Source: a virus. From it: 64,000 nt of DNA. The stretch is from positions 1-64,000 of the IMG/VR virus record IMGVR_UViG_3300045117_000026. One strand, 5' to 3'. Positions 56,014 to 64,000 of the stretch are shown here, in pieces. Each line of letters opens with the position of its first letter. The first letter of the stretch is position 1. The notes under the pieces are model-generated. The model did not search any database, was not told the origin of the DNA, and saw only the letters and a program-made list of their open reading frames with translations. A program made the translations under genes and the position numbers.

Positions 56014-58698
56014 ATGTCCAAAACTTTACTAGAGGCCAAAGTGGATGCGGAGGTGTTTGGGGCTATCAAAGCCGCACTGGGGAAACTCAGTGCCGTGTCT
56101 GACAAGTTGCCCGAAAAGGCAAAGAAAGCTGTCGAGACACTAGCCTCTATCCTTGGTGGCAAAGTTGAAGCCAAGGAATCCGAAAAAGCTGAAGAGAAGG
56201 CGGATGAGGAAGAAGTGAAGTGTACCGGCAAGGAAGATTGTCCTTGTCCTGAATGCAAGAAAAAGCGCGGGGAAGAAGTAGAGGAAGCTTGCAAGGGCAA
56301 AAAGCCGGGTGAGGCTGATGAGGAATCCGGGGAATGCACTGGGGAAGAAGATTGTGAATGTCCGGAGTGCAAGAAAAACAAAGCCAAGGCTAAAGAGGCC
56401 CTGCGGCCGAGTGAAATCGTAAAATCACTCGACCTGCTTTATGAGGCCGAGAAAGAATCCGGGGACAAACTGCCCAAGGATGTCATTACCGCTATCAAGG
56501 CGCTGATGACAAAACTAGCTGATGTTCTCAAGGACCTCGGTTACTCATACAGTGATGGTGGGAGCGGTAAGGGGTTCTATCATAATGATAAGGACTCCAA
56601 GCACAAGGGTAAGAAACCGCCTGCCTACTATTACTCATCTTCCTATGGAGATGCCACTCAAACTGTGCGTGAGCCTGTACCACATGACAGGAAGCGCATC
56701 CAGGCTTCCGCCAGACTGATTGAGTCTGTTAGCGGAACAGAGGGCAAGAAGTGGCACGCCGTCCTGATTCAGTCAGGTCTATCGAAGAACCGTTTCATGT
56801 ACCGGGATGATGTACTCGAAAAGGCTACGCCTCTCTTTGAGGGGTGTAAATCCTATGTTGACCATCCGAATACAACCGACAGGAAACAGTTACCTGAGAG
56901 AAGCGTGGCTGATATTGCTGGATGGTTCGAGGGTGCTACGAAGCAACCCGATGGCATTCATGCTACGTTCCATGTAGCAGGGGGCAAGGAATGGCTCCGT
57001 GAAATGTTCATTGATGCTTACGAGCACAATAAGCCCGACCTGCTCGGTTTCTCAATCTACGCCGAGGGTAAGACCCGTGTTGACAGACAAGACGGGAAAC
57101 TAATCTGGATGGTTGAGAGTATTGACAAGGTAGATTCCGTTGACGTTGTGACTCAACCTGCAGCCGGCGGTCGAATTGCCGGACTAATTGAATCCGAAGA
57201 TGGAGAAAGAGAAATGAAAGAACTCGAAAACATGACAGTTGAAGAACTGTCGAAGATTCGTCCGGACCTGGTCGAATCTATCAAGAAAACTGCTCAGCCC
57301 CAGCCGCCACCCAAGAATGATGAGGGGGATAAGGTGATTGCGAGGATGGCTGAAGCGGAAAAGGCAATTAATGTTAAGCTTTGCGGCGTTGCCTTAAAGG
57401 AAAAGCTTGCTGGTAGTAAGCTTCCTGTCGCCTTTAAGGAAGCCATCGAGAAGGACTTCGCCGGTCGTGTTTACCCCGAAGCCGAACTTGATGCCCGAAT
57501 CACCCGCGATACCGATATCTGGGCAAAAGCTTCTCCCCCGCCCCAGCCCGTTACTTCGAGAGTACGGGAAATGCACGAGAACAAGGACAACATCAGCAAG
57601 GCTCTTGATGCCATGATACAGAACAAGACGGATGTAGATGGCGTCAAACCGTTCCGGTCTCTTACCGAGGCCTACGCAACCTTTAAGGGAGTGCCGATTG
57701 TCGATGTTAATCCCCTGAACATACTCCGTGAATCGGCTGCCGGATACGATTCTGGCGCCAGGACCCTGAGGGAATCCGTTACCACTTCCTCTTGGGGTGA
57801 AATTCTTGGCGACTCCGTTACCCGTGCCCTGCTTGCCGAATACAACATCCCCGGCCTTGATGATTGGCGCAAGGTGGTCTCCACCATTACCAGCCTCAAG
57901 GACTTCCGGACTCAGCGCCGGCAGAGACTCGGCGGATACGGCACTCTGCCGTCCGTCGGACAGGGTGCTACTTATCAGTCTCTTACCTCACCAACTGATG
58001 AGGAAGTCACCTACTCTCCGAGCAAATATGGTGGGTTGGAAGACCTGACCATAGAAACCATCGCCAATGACGACCTCGGTGCCGTTCAGTCCATTCCGAG
58101 GCGTCTCGCACGTGCCGCCAAGATTACGCTGTATCGCTTCGTGTTTGACTTCCTTGCGAACAACAGCTCCATCTATGACGCACTTGCCCTCGCCCACTCG
58201 ACCCACGGCAACATCAGCACCACCGCCCTGAGTTATGCTCAGGTAATCTCTGCCGTCCAGAAGATGCGTGACTTCACCGCCTACGGCGCGACAACCGAGT
58301 TCTTGCAGATTCGGCCCAAGTTGCTCGTAGTCCCGAATGAACTCGAAGCCACTGCGTTCTACATCAACACGATGGATACCTATCCGGATACCGTTACCCC
58401 GGCTGCCGGTGGTACCGCTGCCGTTGACCTTCGCCGCAACATGGTTAAGGGATGGTTCGAAGTTATCGTGGTTGACTACTGGACCGATGCCGATAACTGG
58501 TGGCTGGTTGCTGATCCCAAACTCGCCCCGACATTCGAACTCGGCTTCCTTAACGGGAAGCAGGAGCCTGAACTGCTCTCGCAGAACGACCCGACCCAAG
58601 GCTCACTGTTCTCTGCCGATAAGGTCTCCTACAAGATACGCCATATCTACGGCGGAGCCGTTCTTGATTGGCGGTCATACTTCGGCGGGATAGTGTAG
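56014..58698 (+). CDS. Prohead protease - major capsid protein polyprotein
   Basis: 894 residues from ATG 56014 (GGAGG and AAGG upstream); an in-frame GTG at 55981 would add 11. An acidic helical N-terminus carries two copies of CTGxEDCxCPECKK (residues 71-84 and 106-119), possible zinc knuckles. A prohead-protease domain follows: SYVDHPN (near 285, catalytic His), LLGFSIY (near 345, catalytic Ser) and SVDVVTQPAAGG. The C-terminal third (from about 600) matches major capsid proteins (LLAEYNIPGLDDWRKVV, ETIANDDLGAVQ, RRLARAAKITLYRFVFDFL). Self-cleavage would release the capsid protein. Confidence 0.85.
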   Translation: MSKTLLEAKVDAEVFGAIKAALGKLSAVSDKLPEKAKKAVETLASILGGKVEAKESEKAEEKADEEEVKCTGKEDCPCPECKKKRGEEVEEACKGKKPGEADEESGECTGEEDCECPECKKNKAKAKEALRPSEIVKSLDLLYEAEKESGDKLPKDVITAIKALMTKLADVLKDLGYSYSDGGSGKGFYHNDKDSKHKGKKPPAYYYSSSYGDATQTVREPVPHDRKRIQASARLIESVSGTEGKKWHAVLIQSGLSKNRFMYRDDVLEKATPLFEGCKSYVDHPNTTDRKQLPERSVADIAGWFEGATKQPDGIHATFHVAGGKEWLREMFIDAYEHNKPDLLGFSIYAEGKTRVDRQDGKLIWMVESIDKVDSVDVVTQPAAGGRIAGLIESEDGEREMKELENMTVEELSKIRPDLVESIKKTAQPQPPPKNDEGDKVIARMAEAEKAINVKLCGVALKEKLAGSKLPVAFKEAIEKDFAGRVYPEAELDARITRDTDIWAKASPPPQPVTSRVREMHENKDNISKALDAMIQNKTDVDGVKPFRSLTEAYATFKGVPIVDVNPLNILRESAAGYDSGARTLRESVTTSSWGEILGDSVTRALLAEYNIPGLDDWRKVVSTITSLKDFRTQRRQRLGGYGTLPSVGQGATYQSLTSPTDEEVTYSPSKYGGLEDLTIETIANDDLGAVQSIPRRLARAAKITLYRFVFDFLANNSSIYDALALAHSTHGNISTTALSYAQVISAVQKMRDFTAYGATTEFLQIRPKLLVVPNELEATAFYINTMDTYPDTVTPAAGGTAAVDLRRNMVKGWFEVIVVDYWTDADNWWLVADPKLAPTFELGFLNGKQEPELLSQNDPTQGSLFSADKVSYKIRHIYGGAVLDWRSYFGGIV

Positions 58699-58714
58699 AA
58701 GGAGGAATGATAAA

Positions 58715-59134
58715 ATGGTAATCTCTTTACATGATGTCCCCGGAACTTTCGTAAGCGATCCGATCACCATCCCGAAGCAGGCTAACGCCGAACTGGCCGA
58801 CTTCGTGGTATTCCGGGCGCCTTTTAAGTGCAAGGTAACAAAGGTTCTTGTTACTACTGGCGCCAACTGGGCTGGAGTAAACGATGCTACTAACCACAAC
58901 AGATTTGTCCTTCTTGATGTTGGTGTTGGTGGCACCGCAACCCCAAGTGGCCTTGGTACAATTTCCGGTTCTCCAACTGGAACTGTACTGACTGCCTATC
59001 AGCCGGGTACCCTCTATTCTGGTACTCTTAGCTGCGAGGCAAATCATGAACTAGTCTTCCGTGTCGGCACCGTCGGCACCGGTACTACGGCTGCACCTGC
59101 GGCCGCTTGTATTGTGGAGTTTATAGGCGCCTAG
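58715..59134 (+). CDS. Probable capsid-associated/decoration protein
   Basis: 139 residues, beta-rich, Gly/Thr-rich, with GAAGGAGG before the ATG. Directly after the capsid gene, where decoration or stabilising proteins are common. No family recognised. Confidence 0.6.
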   Translation: MVISLHDVPGTFVSDPITIPKQANAELADFVVFRAPFKCKVTKVLVTTGANWAGVNDATNHNRFVLLDVGVGGTATPSGLGTISGSPTGTVLTAYQPGTLYSGTLSCEANHELVFRVGTVGTGTTAAPAAACIVEFIGA

Positions 59135-59160
59135 ACACACTTGACCTGACCTGCTATACT
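59132..59160 (+). promoter_or_regulatory. sigma70-like promoter for downstream surface genes
   Basis: TAGACA (59132-59137), 17-base spacer, TATACT (59155-59160). A GC-rich hairpin with two wobble pairs (about 59169-59203) lies in the leader before the next gene. Confidence 0.55.
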
Positions 59161-59250
59161 AGTTGTGTGGGGGGAGTGGGAAGTTGCTAATCCGCTCTCC
59201 CCGCACGAATCACCTAGCGGTAGAGAAAAACACACTATCGGAGGAAGAGA

Positions 59251-59568
59251 ATGTGGGAAACCGTAGCTTATGGCACCGTGGCAGTTGGTACTGCCGCAGT
59301 AGGACTTAATAATACCGACGCAGGTGCGGTTCTTGCGCCTGCTAGTTCACCGCCTATTCAGGCAGCCCTCGTATACGTTGAACTCAATGCTGGAAGTGTC
59401 CGTTTCCGCGTGGACGGAGGGACCCCGGGTACAGCCTACGGCGGTGGATTCCTTGGTGCTTCAGATGACTACATCTGGATAACCGGACAAAACGACCTAA
59501 GAAACTTCAAGGCTGTTGCTGCTAACAGCACTGTAGATGGTATATTGGTAGTTGCTTTCAAGCGGTAG
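59251..59568 (+). CDS. Small structural protein
   Basis: 105 residues, Gly/Ala/Val-rich and beta-strand-like, with GGAGGAAGAG before the ATG. Likely on the virion surface; its style matches the fragments at both window edges. Confidence 0.6.
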   Translation: MWETVAYGTVAVGTAAVGLNNTDAGAVLAPASSPPIQAALVYVELNAGSVRFRVDGGTPGTAYGGGFLGASDDYIWITGQNDLRNFKAVAANSTVDGILVVAFKR

Positions 59569-59574
59569 GTAGTT

Positions 59575-60120
59575 ATGATAACTATCATCAACAGAAAGAC
59601 CGCGGTAAGCGATATTCGTGCCACCGTTAATGAAATCAAAACGGAGGCCGAGTTCACTGAGGACCACATCCATTCTAAGAACCGCGCATTAGGGAAGAAG
59701 AACCCCCAAACGGCTACTGTTTGGGCTGAACTTCAGTCCCTGAATCCGTTTGTTGTAACCTCTGGCAATAATGATTTCGGAGCAGCAGAGCAACTGATTG
59801 GCTCTGCTGATACACCGTTTATAGTTGGAGAACTATCGTTCGACTGCGGTGATATGCTTATAACAGCCACATCAGCAACAACCCCGTACATCATAAGGAC
59901 TATATTTGGGACGGTCGATGCCGCGACTGCTGAAGCTGCCGGAGATTTTTCCGAGATACAATTTATGAAAGAAAGTGCTTCGGGTAGAGCTACCATTGTA
60001 AGAATTGGTATGCCAGCGATAGTCTCCGGTACTAAGGTCTGGGCAAAAGTCAAGAATGCGAGTAACGGGGAAACCATCTCGTTCTTGCTAAATATTCACC
60101 ATTACGATATTGTGTATTAA
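59575..60120 (+). CDS. Structural protein
   Basis: 181 residues. A helical N-terminus (about 1-40) is followed by a beta-rich domain. No family recognised. In a run of late genes. Confidence 0.6.
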   Translation: MITIINRKTAVSDIRATVNEIKTEAEFTEDHIHSKNRALGKKNPQTATVWAELQSLNPFVVTSGNNDFGAAEQLIGSADTPFIVGELSFDCGDMLITATSATTPYIIRTIFGTVDAATAEAAGDFSEIQFMKESASGRATIVRIGMPAIVSGTKVWAKVKNASNGETISFLLNIHHYDIVY

Positions 60121-60121
60121 G

Positions 60122-60187
60122 ATGGCTTTTGTAATGATTCGCAAAAAGGATAAGACCAAGATGCCAGGGAAGGTGCAGAAAGTCTAA
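60122..60187 (+). CDS. 21-residue basic peptide
   Basis: A short frame (starts MAFVMIRKKDKTK) rich in Lys. The ribosome site is weak, but the stop overlaps the next gene's start (TAATG). Confidence 0.4.
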   Translation: MAFVMIRKKDKTKMPGKVQKV

Positions 60188-62307
60188 TGGGCGCAGTTAT
60201 TACTAGGGATGTCTCTCTTTCCGAGTTTACTGATAACGAGTACTGCTACTTTGGCAGTAGCAACGACGCTGCTATCTTTTATGATACCAATGACGCTAAT
60301 GCCAATCACCTGAAGATTAAGTTGCCAACAGGCGATGCAACCAATGTGCCAGTTATCTCAATCGGCATTGGCATCAATGTTGATCTCGGCTTTTTCAACG
60401 GCATAACCGAGCCACAGTTAGCAGTGCTGGACGCTGATCGTGACTCGTATATCCGGCTAGGGCATAAAGCAGACGACGAACCTACTCTATTCGGATATGC
60501 GACTGGACGGCTTCACATTCTATCTTGGGGCGAACTCGCACTTGAAGCAAACAATGATGCGACTCACTACATTCGTATTAACTCAGGTGCAGTCCCCACT
60601 ATGTATGGCACAGGCGCATATCTACGAATAGGCGACGCCGCTACCACAAGTCACGCGCTCGCCACCGAAGATGATTTAATGGTATCAGGGAAACTTGAAG
60701 CCGATGGCGCGTCATTCTTCGATGGTCTAGTCACGCTCGGTGCGGCTATGAATATGTCGGCGACTGACCTCTTCGGTGTTGAAACAATCACGCGCTCCGA
60801 CTCCTCTTTCACTTTGCGCGCGAAGTCGGGACTTAACTTCCAATCACAGAAGGCTGACGCGAGTTACCTGACTCGGCTTGCGCTATCAGGATTCGCCGAC
60901 GAAGTGATATTGACCGTCCAAAACGCGACGCGCTTTATCTTCAACTCTTCGATAGCTGGTAATTACAACGGAGCGGTAGCTTTAGCGCCTACGCTTACAG
61001 GGACGGCTGGTTCACAAGCGGCAGTCAAGATTAATCCGACATTTACGGGCGACCCAGCTGACGCTAATCCGATGTTCGCAACGGCTATTGAGCCTGTTTT
61101 CAATATCGGCGGCGGGAATACTCACGGCGATTTGCGCGCCTTGTGGATTGCCGCGCCGACTATTAGTAGCGGGACGCTGACGAATTATTACGCGCTATTC
61201 CTTGATTCAGGCGGCGCGGCAACGTCTAATTACGCGATATTTGTATCGTCGGGTAAAAGCCGACTCGCACCTGATAGCGTAGCCGTCGGATGGGGTAATT
61301 CAGACGACGCGAAATTCATGTTTGACGCCGCCGACGCGAACGCCAATTTATTCAAACTCGATTTGCCCGCGGGTAGCGCGACAAACGTGCCTGTTTTTGC
61401 CCTTGGTATAGGTATTATCAGTGTTGACCTTGGTTTCTTTAACGGTGTCACAGAACCACGCTTAGCGATTTTCGACTCTGACCGCAACTCATGGATTGGA
61501 ATTGGTGCTGTCAATTCAAGCGGGCGAGTAGGCATACTATCATCCGAATGGATTGAGATATGCCCGTCCAGTCAGACAACTTACCTTGTCAAAGTCGGCG
61601 CACCCTCAAACGTACCTACACTATTCGGTACAGGCGCATATCTCAGAGTAGGTGATGCCGGAACGACTAATCATAGCCTCGCTTCCGAAGATGACTTGAT
61701 GGTGAGCGGTATCTTCGAGGTCAAGGGCTACGCCTATTTCGATGGTAAACTCCGAATGTTGAATAATTATGATATTCAGATGAGGAATGTCGCCGGAACT
61801 GATAAAAGCGTTCTTTACGTTTCCACCAGTGACCAAGTAGTCCTCTCGGGCGATGGGCTGAATATCATAACATCTGCCCCGCAGAAACAGATGAATATCA
61901 CCAGTGCCGAAAGGGATTTTCACTGGCGGGATGTTTGGAATGTAGATGTAGTAGCATATACCACCATTTTAACTATTACCCCTAGCACTGTCAGTCAAGT
62001 ATGGACACAAGGGATTGTTAAGGCTCACATAATGGGACATACCGGGGCAGTAGGCAATGGTTGTGTCGTATCGGCTTGGCGGTTTGCGATAGCAGATAAT
62101 CCGCCTACAGTAGCAGTACTTGGAACTGATATTACAGAAGGTGGTGGCGCGCCAGCTTTTAGATTGAACATGAGTGGTAATAATATTCAAGTTCAAGTTC
62201 GGTCTAGTAATGGGTCTGCTAGTTTCACAGGGCTGGCGGCGATTGAGGTATTTGCCCCGCATGGTGCTGGCTCTAGTGGGTCAAGCATGACATATACTAT
62301 AAGTTAG
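60187..62307 (+). CDS. Large surface/fibre-like protein with an internal duplication
   Basis: 706 residues, beta-rich, no Cys-rich regions. A block of about 150 residues occurs twice: around 20-180 (SNDAAIFYDTNDANANHLKI ... DLGFFNGITEPQLAV ... GTGAYLRIGDAATTSHALATEDDLMVSG) and around 370-520 (SDDAKFMFDAADANANLFKL ... DLGFFNGVTEPRLAI ... GTGAYLRVGDAGTTNHSLASEDDLMVSG). The middle (about 60650-61390) uses GCG/ACG/CGC-type codons unlike the flanks. Likely a head or tail fibre/decoration protein that evolved by recombination. Confidence 0.7.
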   Translation: MGAVITRDVSLSEFTDNEYCYFGSSNDAAIFYDTNDANANHLKIKLPTGDATNVPVISIGIGINVDLGFFNGITEPQLAVLDADRDSYIRLGHKADDEPTLFGYATGRLHILSWGELALEANNDATHYIRINSGAVPTMYGTGAYLRIGDAATTSHALATEDDLMVSGKLEADGASFFDGLVTLGAAMNMSATDLFGVETITRSDSSFTLRAKSGLNFQSQKADASYLTRLALSGFADEVILTVQNATRFIFNSSIAGNYNGAVALAPTLTGTAGSQAAVKINPTFTGDPADANPMFATAIEPVFNIGGGNTHGDLRALWIAAPTISSGTLTNYYALFLDSGGAATSNYAIFVSSGKSRLAPDSVAVGWGNSDDAKFMFDAADANANLFKLDLPAGSATNVPVFALGIGIISVDLGFFNGVTEPRLAIFDSDRNSWIGIGAVNSSGRVGILSSEWIEICPSSQTTYLVKVGAPSNVPTLFGTGAYLRVGDAGTTNHSLASEDDLMVSGIFEVKGYAYFDGKLRMLNNYDIQMRNVAGTDKSVLYVSTSDQVVLSGDGLNIITSAPQKQMNITSAERDFHWRDVWNVDVVAYTTILTITPSTVSQVWTQGIVKAHIMGHTGAVGNGCVVSAWRFAIADNPPTVAVLGTDITEGGGAPAFRLNMSGNNIQVQVRSSNGSASFTGLAAIEVFAPHGAGSSGSSMTYTIS

Positions 62308-62319
62308 AGAGGTGACAAA

Positions 62320-62544
62320 ATGGCAACAAATGTAGAAATCAAGGCAATTGTAATCACGTTTCCGGTGGATGACAATGGAAACAAGAGTGTCGAGATCAGA
62401 ACTGATTACGAAATATCAACAGAAGTTGGTACGGACACGCTGTCTGTTATGAGAAGCAAGGACACAACGAAAGCGGATGCTACTCTTACCAAGAAGATAG
62501 AGGAGTATGTAGCCGACGTACTTGAATCCCTGCAACCGGCGTAG
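62320..62544 (+). CDS. Small structural-operon protein
   Basis: 74 residues, beta start and helical end. GAGAGGTGAC precedes the ATG. No motif recognised. Confidence 0.6.
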   Translation: MATNVEIKAIVITFPVDDNGNKSVEIRTDYEISTEVGTDTLSVMRSKDTTKADATLTKKIEEYVADVLESLQPA

Positions 62545-62608
62545 ACGACCAACTATGTGGTATAATCGCAATGGTGGTGGATAAAAGTAATTAAAGGAGA
62601 TTAATAAG

Positions 62609-62968
62609 ATGTCAAGTAGCACAGTAAAACTAAAGAACAAGAAGCTCTTTACCATTGATGACGAGCCTATGCAAACCGATGCAAAGGACGAAGGAAAGGC
62701 AGGCATGAGAGACGCCTATCTTCGGGATGCCATCAGGGTCTTGTGTAAAAGCCTGCCGGCTGGCAAGTTCACGATGGATGACAGTATCAAGGCGTATGAA
62801 ATCGTACAAGCTGTCAAACAGCAACCTGGTGAGTTCTTTGAGATAGAACAGTCTCAGCTTGATTGGCTCCGGGATATGCTAAAGGCTCATGGCTCACTCG
62901 TCTTTGGTATCAATGAATGCATGGTCAAGTTTGCTTTGAATGCCGAGGAAGCGAAGAAGAAAGAGTAG
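62609..62968 (+). CDS. Hypothetical protein
   Basis: 119 residues, helical and charged, with AAAGGAG before ATG. Possibly a tail-assembly or scaffolding helper by position; no family recognised. Confidence 0.6.
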   Translation: MSSSTVKLKNKKLFTIDDEPMQTDAKDEGKAGMRDAYLRDAIRVLCKSLPAGKFTMDDSIKAYEIVQAVKQQPGEFFEIEQSQLDWLRDMLKAHGSLVFGINECMVKFALNAEEAKKKE

Positions 62969-62972
62969 CAAT

Positions 62973-63407
62973 GTGCTGATTACGCTTGATATAGGAACAA
63001 TACTAGGTATCTTAACATTCATCGCCCTTATTGTGGAGGGCTTGATAAGACATCTAGTTATTGATGCCAAGAAAGACAAGCGTATTGCTATCCTTGAAAT
63101 GCAGATAGGCCCGTTTTGGGAAATCATCAAGAAGAACATTCCGGAATTGCTTCACTCGCCAACGCATGTAGAAAAAGATGATTTGCTCAAGAAACTAGCT
63201 ACTGGAGAAATCTCGTTACCCGATGCGATTAAACTAAAGGAAATACTGGGTGAGGAACTTGTCCAATGGAAAGAGGCAGAAAAGCTAGATAAGGTCAATG
63301 GCGGAATCTGGGTCATGATGGCTTTGAATGCCGAAATCGTAAAACTCGAAACTACAAAGAAAGAACTTGAAAGGGTAACAGGGAAACATAAATGGGGATG
63401 GAAATAG
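62973..63407 (+). CDS. Membrane-anchored helical protein, GTG start
   Basis: 144 residues from GTG 62973, with AAAGAG upstream; an in-frame ATG at 62940 lies inside the previous gene without a ribosome site. An N-terminal TM segment (GTILGILTFIALIVEGLI) is followed by long charged helices. Function unknown. Confidence 0.6.
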   Translation: MLITLDIGTILGILTFIALIVEGLIRHLVIDAKKDKRIAILEMQIGPFWEIIKKNIPELLHSPTHVEKDDLLKKLATGEISLPDAIKLKEILGEELVQWKEAEKLDKVNGGIWVMMALNAEIVKLETTKKELERVTGKHKWGWK

Positions 63408-63658
63408 GCAATATAATAACTATCACCTTTATTCTTGGGTGTCTTGGCGCAAGCATATACCTATACAAGCTTATAGACGGAAGGGCAACAAAGTTTTTCA
63501 TCTTTGCCTTTGCGTTTGGATTGGCACTGCAGTTCATGCTAATGATACCCGCTGTTTCTGATCTTGCCTTGCAATTAAGAGGCCTTTACTATGTAATGTT
63601 TTTCGCTGGAATCATGCTTATAGTCTACGATGTGAGGAAATTCTTCCGGGGAGATTAA
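63392..63658 (+). CDS. Membrane protein, three TM segments
   Basis: 88 residues, hydrophobic helices about 6-25, 33-54 and 63-82, charged end. Overlaps the previous gene by 16 bases. A lysis or envelope role is possible. Confidence 0.6.
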   Translation: MGMEIGNIITITFILGCLGASIYLYKLIDGRATKFFIFAFAFGLALQFMLMIPAVSDLALQLRGLYYVMFFAGIMLIVYDVRKFFRGD

Positions 63659-63659
63659 T

Positions 63660-64000
63660 ATGACTAAACGATATACCACCTTAAAAGAACTAGCGTCGTT
63701 GACGTTATCAGGTTCAACGAGTGGCGTTGTTGCCTGTGATGACTATGACGTTAGTGATTATGCTGAGGGACTACTCTTCCCCTATATCTCAGCCCTTACT
63801 GGCGTTGGCACAATAGTCTTTACTTACGAACTGTCCCCGGATGGTACTAACTTTGCTGCACCTGCCAGCAATACGATTGGTACTATTGCGTCGGTTTCAT
63901 ATGGTGCCCCGCTAGCAATCACCAACTTCGGGCAATACATCCGTGTAAAATATAATGCTACAGGGGCCTTTACAGCAATGACCGCAGGTGTTAAATTTAT
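63660..64000 (+). CDS. N-terminal part of a structural protein (3' truncated)
   Basis: GGGGAG precedes ATG 63660. 113 residues are visible before the window ends: beta-rich, Gly/Thr/Ser-rich (YDVSDYAEGLLFPYISALTGVGT ... FTYELSPDGTNFAAP), similar in style to the fragment at the left edge. Likely a virion surface protein. Confidence 0.6.
   Translation, partial: MTKRYTTLKELASLTLSGSTSGVVACDDYDVSDYAEGLLFPYISALTGVGTIVFTYELSPDGTNFAAPASNTIGTIASVSYGAPLAITNFGQYIRVKYNATGAFTAMTAGVKF

Noticed and set aside
1-64000. CRISPR array
   Set aside because: No regularly spaced repeats with unique spacers; the control-region repeats are short palindromes with irregular spacing.

Overview
The window is a piece of a tailed bacteriophage (Caudoviricetes) genome, most likely assembled from a metagenome. 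Direct evidence is a head module on the + strand from about 47.7 kb: large terminase, portal and a fused prohead protease/major capsid protein. Nearly all genes have GGAG-type Shine-Dalgarno sites and many stop and start codons overlap, so the host is a bacterium; nothing visible identifies it. I saw no integrase, no recognisable repressor and no tape-measure gene. Structural genes are cut at both window edges (2-283 and 63660-64000), so the genome continues beyond both ends or is circular.

Layout. 1-0.5 kb: end of a rightward structural operon. 0.57-43.6 kb: one long leftward block of tightly packed genes. It probably starts at a sigma70-like promoter at 43781-43809 and is read right to left: small Cys-rich proteins and a divergent ThiF-like protein (39-43 kb); a radical-SAM protein and zinc-ribbon proteins (35-39 kb); a ubiquitin-like cassette (30.6-33.7 kb: modifier ending in GGC, a candidate E2, a ThiF/E1 with a 21-Cys tail, a JAMM protease); small proteins, a papain-like amidase and an ASCH protein (22-30 kb); several DNA methyltransferases (17.6-24.1 kb), one with a second gene nested inside it; a helicase and an iteron-like candidate origin (13-15 kb); a recombination/replication set with ERCC4-type and RecB-like nucleases and RNase H (5.6-9.2 kb); then phosphoesterase, tRNA, methyltransferase, radical-SAM and HD genes (0.5-5 kb). 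43.64-47.5 kb: control region with divergent promoters, two arrays of a GGTATATACC palindrome, a four-way-junction RNA-like element with complementary loops, a short rightward operon with a strong terminator, and three small leftward genes. 47.5-64 kb: rightward late genes for DNA packaging, head and surface or fibre proteins. Among these sit a nucleotidyltransferase/adenine-methyltransferase fusion and a LigD-type phosphoesterase-like protein.

How the parts fit. The leftward block looks early: replication, recombination, at least five methyltransferases (plus a sixth fused domain in the head module) that could protect phage DNA from restriction, and host-takeover genes. The palindromes lie between the promoters for the leftward and rightward transcripts, as operators would. 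The most notable systems are the phage-borne ubiquitin-like conjugation/deconjugation cassette, the gene nested inside the cytosine methyltransferase gene with its own perfect Shine-Dalgarno site, and the kissing-loop RNA candidate in the control region.
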